From assembly GCA_020631315.1 (NCBI GenBank), contig JAHDHM010000210.1:1439-6724 (forward strand): 5,286 nucleotides of DNA. Direction: 5' to 3'. The notes under the pieces were generated by a model that was not told where the DNA came from, made no database searches, and saw only the letters and a list, made by a program, of their open reading frames with translations. The stretch's first letter is position 1. Every line of letters starts with the position of its first letter. The position numbers were made by a program, and so were the translations under genes. The stretch is from Acidimicrobiales bacterium (GTDB taxonomy: Bacteria > Actinomycetota > Acidimicrobiia > Acidimicrobiales > Poriferisodaliceae). Below, piece by piece: positions 1-5,286 of this stretch.

Positions 1-611
1 CGGCTCACGTTCGGATCACCAGCGATGTGGAATCGCCAGGGCAGGTCGGCGGCCCGGCTGATCCCGATCCGGGGGCTCGCCACCGGATCGCTCGGTGGTG
101 CCGTGCCGTCGTCGAGCAACCGTATTGCGCTGGATCCGTCGAGTGACGCACCGTCGCAGGTTCCGTCGATGCCGAGCGCAGCGGACGCCTTGGCCGGACC
201 GCTGCAGAGGTCGCGCTCGCGTCGCGCCGCAGGTCGACGGCGCCACATCTCCTCGATGCCATGAAGCGGCGCAAGCGCTCGGATGAGCACAGCAGCCGGC
301 TCACCGTCGGGCTCGACGACCACGTTCGTGCACCAGTGCATGCCGTAGCTGAAGTAGACGTAGGCGACCCCGGGCGGGCCGAACATGATCTCGGTGCGCG
401 GCGTCGGACCACGCCATGCGTGCGAGGCCTCGTCGTCAGGCCCTCGGTACGCCTCGACTTCGACGATGCGGCCGGCGACGTCGCCGTGAGCGATCACCTT
501 GTTCAGGAGCCACGGTGCGACGTCGAGCGCGTGACCCGACAGCTGGTCGGGCGTGATCGGACGCCCGCATTCGCCGAGGTCGGCAGTACCCGAAGCGGCA
601 GCCGGGCTCAC
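1..611 (-). CDS. mpg: DNA-3-methyladenine glycosylase (AAG/Mpg family), 3' end cut by window edge
   Basis: A base-excision repair glycosylase that removes alkylated purines such as 3-methyladenine, leaving an abasic site. I translated it by hand from a GTG at 611-609, giving 203 complete residues before the edge. The core at residues 48-96 aligns closely with human AAG. EVEAY holds the catalytic Glu53 (human Glu125) and Tyr55 (Tyr127); His64, Tyr86, Tyr89 and Asn96 match human His136, Tyr159, Tyr162 (the intercalating residue) and Asn169. The LIRALAP strand (about 109-115), the CSGPAK segment (136-141) and the C-terminal PWRF...GDPNVS stretch (191-203) are also typical. Because this last motif lies near the end of bacterial homologues, few residues are probably missing. 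The GTG overlaps the thioesterase TGA by four bases (GTGA), which suggests translational coupling; no good ribosome binding site is seen. The first 27 or so residues are less conserved, so the start is less certain than the identity. Confidence 0.93.
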   Translation of the reverse strand, partial: MSPAAASGTADLGECGRPITPDQLSGHALDVAPWLLNKVIAHGDVAGRIVEVEAYRGPDDEASHAWRGPTPRTEIMFGPPGVAYVYFSYGMHWCTNVVVEPDGEPAAVLIRALAPLHGIEEMWRRRPAARRERDLCSGPAKASAALGIDGTCDGASLDGSSAIRLLDDGTAPPSDPVASPRIGISRAADLPWRFHIAGDPNVS

Positions 612-1018
612 TCCGGTCGGTCGGTGGCGGGTCCGAAGGCTGCGATGACCTCCGGCGGGGTCTCCATCGGGACGAGGTCGCCGTGGGTGACGCTCACGTA
701 GAGCACCAGGCAGGTGAAGATCGGACGGCCCTCGACGGTGCCGACGAAGCCGACCTCCCACGACGTACGGCCCCACTTCGTGATGGCGGCGTCGAGGTCG
801 AGGATCTCGCCGGAGTGCGCCGAGTCGTGCCAGACGACCTCGCACTTCTTGAGCATCATGTCCCAGCCGAGTTCGCGCAGGTCCGGGACCTCGTGCATCC
901 ACTGCTCGAGTGTGTCGTCGACGTAGGCGAGGTAGTTCGCGTTGAACACGACACCCTGCTGGTCGCACTCGCCGTAGCGAACCCGCAGCGTGTTCCGGAA
1001 CCGTGACTCGAACGCCAT
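608..1018 (-). CDS. Acyl-CoA thioesterase, hot-dog fold (YbgC/FadM/4HBT-like)
   Basis: A 136-residue single-domain cytoplasmic protein, the usual length for the YbgC/4-hydroxybenzoyl-CoA thioesterase family, which hydrolyses acyl- or aroyl-CoA thioesters. The N-terminal segment at residues 11-41 carries the family signature RYGECDQQGVVFNANYL. Asp19 is at the position of the catalytic aspartate, GVVF follows, and Asn28 starts the long hot-dog helix. The remainder (about residues 57-115) reads as alternating beta strands with the expected SGEILDLDAAITKWGRTS stretch. There is no signal peptide or membrane segment. The ATG lies six bases after the argH stop, with GGGAG ten bases upstream inside the argH 3' end. 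The gene overlaps the downstream glycosylase by four bases. The natural acyl group cannot be told from the sequence; members act on short acyl, long acyl or aromatic CoA esters. A link to arginine synthesis is not evident, and co-transcription is inferred from spacing alone. Confidence 0.9.
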   Translation of the reverse strand: MAFESRFRNTLRVRYGECDQQGVVFNANYLAYVDDTLEQWMHEVPDLRELGWDMMLKKCEVVWHDSAHSGEILDLDAAITKWGRTSWEVGFVGTVEGRPIFTCLVLYVSVTHGDLVPMETPPEVIAAFGPATDRPE

Positions 1019-1024
1019 CGCCGA

Positions 1025-2424
1025 TCAGCTCCCGAGTGCCGAGAGCCGGGCGTCGTCGTTGTCGAGGCGGGCGACGAACCGCTCGCGCTGTTCGGCCACG
1101 GGTCCGGCGCCGCCGCTCCCCCGCGTGGACCGGCGCGCGACAGCCGCACCCGGTTCGAGGATCTGTGCCGGCTCGGGGCCGAGCTCGTCGGATGCGGCAA
1201 CGAGTTCAGCGAGTGGCGCCTCGCCTTCGAGCGCCCGGCGCACCAGTTCGCCGACGACGCCGTGCGCCTGACGGAACGGCATGCCCCGGGCGACGAGCCA
1301 CTCGGCCAGATCGGTCGCGGCCGAGTACGGCGAGTCGGCCGCAGCTGCCATCGCGTCGCCGCGGATGCTCAGCGTCGACACCATGCCGTCGAGCGCCAGC
1401 AGGGTCAGACGGACCGTGTCGAACGCGTCGAACAGCGGCTCTTTGTCCTCCTGCATGTCCTTGTTGTACGTGAGCGGCAGGCCCTTCATGGTCGTGAGCA
1501 GACCCGTGAGGTGACCGATCAGACGACCGGCCTTGCCGCGCGCCAGCTCGGCGATGTCCGGGTTCTTCTTCTGCGGCATCATCGACGAGCCGGTGGAGAA
1601 GCGATCATCGAGACCGACGAACCCGAACTCGTCGGTGGCCCACAGGATCAGCTCCTCACCGATGCGGCTCAGGTGCACGCCGAGCATCGTCAGGGCGTAG
1701 AGCGAGTCGGCGACGAAGTCACGATCGGCCACGGCGTCGAGGCTGTTGTCGAAGACGGCGCCGAAGCCGAGGTACTCGGCGGTCTTCTCGGGGTCGAGCG
1801 GCAGCGACGACCCGGCCAGTGCGCCGGCACCGAGGGCCGACACGTCGGTCCGCCGGTAGGCGTCGAAGAGACGATCGACGTCGCGTGCCAGCGCCCAGCC
1901 GTGAGCGAGGAAGTGATGGCCGAGCATGACCGGCTGCGCCCGCTGGAGATGGGTGTAGCCGGGCAGGTACCAACCGTTGGCGATGGCGTCGTCGGCCATG
2001 GCCAGCACCGTGCGCTGGAACTTCAGCAGCAGGCCGATGGTGCCGCGCAGCTCGTTGCGCGTGATGAGCCGGACGTCGGTGGCGACCTGGTCGTTGCGAC
2101 TGCGGCCCGTGTGCAGCTTGGCGCCGGCGGGTGTCAGCTCGGTCACCCGCCGCTCGACCGCGGTGTGGATGTCCTCGTCGCCCGACTTCCACTCCATCGT
2201 GCCGCCGGCGATCTCGGCCTCGACCACCTCCAGCGCCGACAGGATCGAGTCGCGCTCACCCTCGTCGAGCAGGCCCACATCGCACAACATCCGAGCATGG
2301 GCACGCGAACCAGCGATGTCCTCGCGGAACATGCGCTGGTCGAACGGCAACGAGTCGTTCAACTCCTGCAACGCGGCCGACGGCGGCAGCTCGAACCGCC
2401 CGTGCCAGAGGGTGTTGGAGTCGC

Positions 2425-2428
<4 letters not shown>
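1025..2428 (-). CDS. argH: Argininosuccinate lyase
   Basis: Catalyses the last step of arginine synthesis, splitting argininosuccinate into arginine and fumarate. It belongs to the fumarase/aspartase superfamily and acts as a cytoplasmic homotetramer. The 467 residues match the family's usual 455-475. Visible landmarks are the N-terminal WHGRF segment (residues 8-12), HTGRSRNDQ (106-114), [10 protein letters not shown] (157-166) with the catalytic His160, and the superfamily signature loop [12 protein letters not shown] (280-291), which holds the catalytic serine (Ser281 or Ser282). Next come the conserved [11 protein letters not shown] stretch (321-331) and the C-terminal [12 protein letters not shown] helix (368-379). 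All catalytic segments are intact, so the enzyme should be active. The ATG overlaps the argG TGA by four bases (ATGA, 2425-2428). No Shine-Dalgarno-like sequence precedes it, so translation probably depends on ribosomes finishing argG. The protein's last 40 or so residues are Arg/Ala/Gly-rich and less conserved. Confidence 0.98.
1029..1033 (-). promoter_or_regulatory. Ribosome binding site of the thioesterase gene
   Basis: On the minus strand GGGAG lies ten bases before the ATG at 1018-1016. It sits within the last codons of argH, so the thioesterase has its own initiation signal although only six bases separate it from argH. This supports the chosen start. Confidence 0.6.
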
Positions 2429-3660
<1,232 letters not shown>

Positions 3661-3703
3661 GAGATGTGACCTTGGGAGTGGATCGGGAGGATTGGGCGTC
3701 GGG
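3661..3703. other. argR-argG spacer, C-rich on the message, four GGG runs on the plus strand
   Basis: The largest gap in the window, 43 bases. On the transcribed message it contains 22 C and 5 G. The plus strand correspondingly carries GGG runs at 3674, 3685, 3694 and 3701, with loops of 8, 6 and 4 bases. It holds the argG ribosome binding site. I see no promoter, ARG-box-like palindrome or U-tract terminator. Confidence 0.6.
3670..3673 (-). promoter_or_regulatory. Ribosome binding site of argG
   Basis: On the minus strand AAGG, within CAAGGT, lies nine bases before the argG ATG at 3660-3658. It decides this start against the much longer open frame that runs upstream through argR. Confidence 0.6.
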
Positions 3704-4162
3704 CTAGAGCCCGGCGAGTTCGCGGAAGTCCGCGGCGAGTTCTGCCGCGACGACACCGGCCGCGGCGATGACCAGAATCGTGTCATCTCCGGCAACGGTG
3801 CCGAGCACGTCGGGGCGAGACGAGCGATCGAGGGCCGAGGCAACCACGTGGGCCGAGCCCGGCGGGGTGCGCAGGACCACCATCGGCTGGTGGTCGCCGA
3901 CGTCGACGACCCAGTCCGAGAAGACGCGGCGCAGGTGGTCTTCGGGGACGTTGCGCTGGTGGGGCAGCTCGGGGACGGCGTAGATCGAGTCGCCCCCTGG
4001 CACACGGACCTTCACCGCACCGAGCTCCTCCAGGTCGCGCGACACCGTCGCCTGGGTGGCGTCGAAGCCCGCGTCGGAGAGCAGCTCGACGAGCTGTCCC
4101 TGTGACGTGACCTGATGGTCGGCGAGCAGACCCTCGATGGCGTGTTGACGCTGGGCTTTCAT
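3704..4162 (-). CDS. argR: Arginine repressor ArgR
   Basis: The arginine-sensing transcription factor of the pathway. In the known family it is a hexamer that binds ARG-box operators when arginine is bound and represses arg genes. From the ATG at 4162-4160 the protein has 152 residues, the usual length. The N-terminal winged helix-turn-helix spans about residues 1-65, with the recognition helix in [14 protein letters not shown]. After a short linker, the C-terminal oligomerisation and arginine-binding domain (about 75-152) holds [12 protein letters not shown] and [11 protein letters not shown], whose paired aspartates (126-127 from this ATG) correspond to the arginine-contacting Asp128-Asp129 of E. 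coli ArgR. A GTG at 4168-4166 is an alternative start adding two residues, and neither start has a strong ribosome binding site. The argF stop lies 30 bases upstream and, unusually, in the same frame. The start region lies in a 17-base tandem duplication. Its position between argF and argG is the standard actinobacterial one. No operator is visible here; it would be expected upstream of the first arg gene. Confidence 0.96.
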   Translation of the reverse strand: MKAQRQHAIEGLLADHQVTSQGQLVELLSDAGFDATQATVSRDLEELGAVKVRVPGGDSIYAVPELPHQRNVPEDHLRRVFSDWVVDVGDHQPMVVLRTPPGSAHVVASALDRSSRPDVLGTVAGDDTILVIAAAGVVAAELAADFRELAGL

Positions 4163-4184
4163 CGGCACTGGGCTTTCATGGGTA
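4151..4184. repeat. 17-base tandem duplication over the argR start
   Basis: Two adjacent 17-base units, 4151-4167 and 4168-4184, match at 15 of 17 positions. Their first 12 bases (ctgggctttcat on the plus strand) are identical. On the coding strand each copy begins ATGAAAGCCCAG, so the argR start codon and its next three codons appear twice. Because 17 is not a multiple of three, the upstream ATG is out of frame with argR. Confidence 0.9.
4159..4179 (-). CDS. Possible six-codon upstream reading frame (MKAQCR) before argR
   Basis: The upstream copy of the tandem duplication provides ATG at 4179-4177, followed by codons for Lys-Ala-Gln-Cys-Arg and a TGA at 4161-4159. That stop overlaps the argR ATG (4162-4160) as ATGA. 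The frame begins 13 bases after the argF stop and has no clear ribosome binding site. Translation is unproven; it could be a passive by-product of a slippage duplication, or could feed ribosomes to argR by termination-reinitiation. Confidence 0.25.
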   Translation of the reverse strand: MKAQCR

Positions 4185-4192
4185 CCGCGCTG

Positions 4193-5083
4193 TCACTGGT
4201 TGGTGAGCAGCCAGGCGAGCAGGCCGCGGGCGGCGTGCATGCGGTTCTCTGCCTGGGGGAAGACGCGCGAGCGGGCCGATTCCATCGCACCGTCGTCGCA
4301 CTCCTCGCCACGGTGGGCAGGAAGGCAGTGCATGAAGATGCCGCGTTCGGCCATGCCGCTCATCATCGACTCGGTCACGGTGAAGCCCTCGAACGCCCGG
4401 AGGCGTGCTGCGGACTCCTCCTCCTGACCCATGGAGGTCCACACGTCGGTGTAGACCGCGTCGGCGCCGGCGACGGCCTCGGCCGGTCGGTCGAACACCT
4501 CGACGACACCGCCGAGCGAACGCACTCGGTCGAGATCCTCCTCGCTCGGCGAGTAGTCCGGTGGGCAGGCGATCCGGCTCACGGCGCCGACCAAGGCACA
4601 GCCGAGCGCCAGCGAACGCCACACGTTGTTGGCGTCGCCGACGTAGGTGACGACGAGGCCCTCGAGGTCACCGAACTCCTGGCGGAGTGTGAGCAGGTCG
4701 GCGAGCGCCTGCATGGGGTGTGCTTCGTCGGACAGCAGGTTCACCACGGGCACGGCGTCGCAGGCGGCCATCCGGTCGAGCACACCGTGGTCGAACACTC
4801 GAGCCGCGACCACCTCGTGGTAACCGGCGAGCACTCGGATGATGTCCTCGGCCGTCTCCCGCTTGTCGATCCCGACCTCTTCGTCGCGGATGTAGATCGG
4901 ATGGCCGCCGAGCTGCACGACCGCCATCTCCATCGAGTTGCGAGTCCGGGCGGACGGCTTCTCGAACACCAGGCCGGCTCCCTTGCCGGCGAGCACCTGC
5001 GGCGGTGTGTCGGTGGCCGACAGTTCGAGCACCTCGGCGAGTTCGGCGGGGGTGAGATCGTCGATCTCGAGGAAGTGACGCAT
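4193..5083 (-). CDS. argF: Ornithine carbamoyltransferase
   Basis: Transfers the carbamoyl group of carbamoyl phosphate to ornithine, giving citrulline and phosphate; a cytoplasmic enzyme, trimeric in most bacteria. The 296 residues are slightly short of the usual 300-335. The N-terminal carbamoyl-phosphate domain begins MRHFLEIDDLTPAEL and carries FEKPSARTR (residues 40-48), the phosphate loop, then QLGGHP (57-62) and AHPMQALADLLT (121-132), the HPxQ motif. The C-terminal ornithine domain has VGDANNVWRSL (148-158), DVWTSMGQEEE (213-223) with the ornithine-binding SMG loop, and FMHCLPAHRGEE (250-261) with the HCLP motif. These distinguish it from aspartate carbamoyltransferase. The phosphate loop reads SARTR where S-T-R-T-R is usual; the key serine and arginines are kept. 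The ATG has AGGAG seven bases upstream. The argD stop is 13 bases before the start, and argR follows. Confidence 0.97.
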   Translation of the reverse strand: MRHFLEIDDLTPAELAEVLELSATDTPPQVLAGKGAGLVFEKPSARTRNSMEMAVVQLGGHPIYIRDEEVGIDKRETAEDIIRVLAGYHEVVAARVFDHGVLDRMAACDAVPVVNLLSDEAHPMQALADLLTLRQEFGDLEGLVVTYVGDANNVWRSLALGCALVGAVSRIACPPDYSPSEEDLDRVRSLGGVVEVFDRPAEAVAGADAVYTDVWTSMGQEEESAARLRAFEGFTVTESMMSGMAERGIFMHCLPAHRGEECDDGAMESARSRVFPQAENRMHAARGLLAWLLTNQ

Positions 5084-5090
5084 CGTCGAA

Positions 5091-5095
5091 CTCCT
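5091..5095 (-). promoter_or_regulatory. Ribosome binding site of argF
   Basis: A consensus AGGAG on the minus strand, seven bases before the argF ATG and one base after the argD TGA. It is the strongest initiation signal in the window. Confidence 0.8.
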
Positions 5096-5096
5096 G

Positions 5097-5286
5097 TCAG
5101 GACCGAGCGTCGGCGATGGCGCCGGCGAGGATGCCCAGGCCTTCGTCGATCTCGTCGGACGTCATGGTGAACGGCGGAGCGAAGCGGATCGCCGTCGGCG
5201 TGACGGCGTTGAGCACCAGGCCACGTTCGAGACACGACGACACCACGACGCGGGCGTCGATGCCCTCGTCGAGCTGGGCGGCGAGC
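5097..5286 (-). CDS. argD: Acetylornithine aminotransferase, C-terminal part only
   Basis: The last 62 codons and TGA (5099-5097) of a class III, PLP-dependent aminotransferase; the rest lies beyond the right edge. Frame-by-frame translation gives a small C-terminal domain with CLERGLVLNAVTPTAIRFAPPFTMTSDEID, followed by a closing helix. The motif GL(V/L)(L/V)NA...(I/L)RFAPP is typical of ArgD-type enzymes, which convert N-acetylglutamate semialdehyde to N-acetylornithine with glutamate as amino donor. The PLP lysine and most of the active site are outside the window. The C-terminal motif alone could also fit related class III enzymes such as ornithine or 4-aminobutyrate aminotransferase; its place 13 bases upstream of argF makes ArgD by far the likeliest. 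No terminator lies between argD and argF. Confidence 0.9.
   Translation of the reverse strand, partial: LAAQLDEGIDARVVVSSCLERGLVLNAVTPTAIRFAPPFTMTSDEIDEGLGILAGAIADARS

Noticed and set aside
261..701. A 146-codon plus-strand open frame and the 135-codon minus-strand frame at 5-412
   Set aside because: Both are shadows of the DNA glycosylase gene, whose GTG start and truncated end hide it among the closed reading frames. Its own frame shows all the AAG active-site residues.
3700..3713. Inverted repeat CGGGCT-AG-AGCCCG at the argR stop as a terminator
   Set aside because: At best a five-base stem with a four-base loop and no following U tract. It overlaps the argR stop codon and sits just upstream of co-oriented argG, so an intrinsic terminator is not supported.
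3661..4005. N-terminal extension of argG into argR (526-codon frame)
   Set aside because: The extension reads argR in another frame and gives a Ser/Pro/Thr/Arg-rich sequence unlike ArgG. The internal ATG at 3660 has a ribosome binding site and the usual distance to the P-loop.
4115..5170. A 351-codon open frame on the plus strand
   Set aside because: It is the antisense shadow of argF and the argR 5' end. The low-complexity composition is typical of reverse-strand readings of GC-rich genes.

Overview
The window is a compact stretch of high-GC bacterial chromosome, roughly two thirds G+C by eye, in which every gene lies on the minus strand and is read from right to left. The gene order argD-argF-argR-argG-argH is the second half of the arginine cluster (argCJBDFRGH) typical of Actinomycetota. 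Together with the GTG/ATG starts and GC-rich codon use, it points to a high-GC actinobacterium. The divergent ornithine carbamoyltransferase motif (SARTR instead of STRTR) would suit a deep-branching class such as Acidimicrobiia, but that placement is only an impression.

Layout in transcription order: the last 62 codons of argD (acetylornithine aminotransferase, cut by the right edge); argF (ornithine carbamoyltransferase); argR (arginine repressor); argG (argininosuccinate synthase); argH (argininosuccinate lyase); a hot-dog acyl-CoA thioesterase of the YbgC/FadM/4-hydroxybenzoyl-CoA thioesterase type; and an AAG/Mpg-type DNA-3-methyladenine glycosylase running off the left edge with probably only a few C-terminal residues missing. 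The largest spaces between genes are 43 bases (argR-argG) and 30 bases (argF-argR). Two junctions overlap by four bases (argG/argH and thioesterase/glycosylase). No terminator or convincing internal promoter is visible, so the whole set is probably one transcription unit starting beyond the right edge.

Together ArgD, ArgF, ArgG and ArgH carry N-acetylornithine and ornithine through citrulline and argininosuccinate to arginine, and ArgR senses the end product. The ornithine-releasing enzyme (argJ or argE) is not in the window. The thioesterase and DNA-repair glycosylase have no obvious role in arginine synthesis and look like housekeeping genes appended to the operon.

I see no new multi-gene system, mobile element, CRISPR array or RNA gene. 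The most unusual local features are a 17-base near-perfect tandem duplication over the argR start, which creates a six-codon upstream reading frame whose stop overlaps the argR ATG, and a C-rich spacer before argG whose opposite strand carries four GGG runs.
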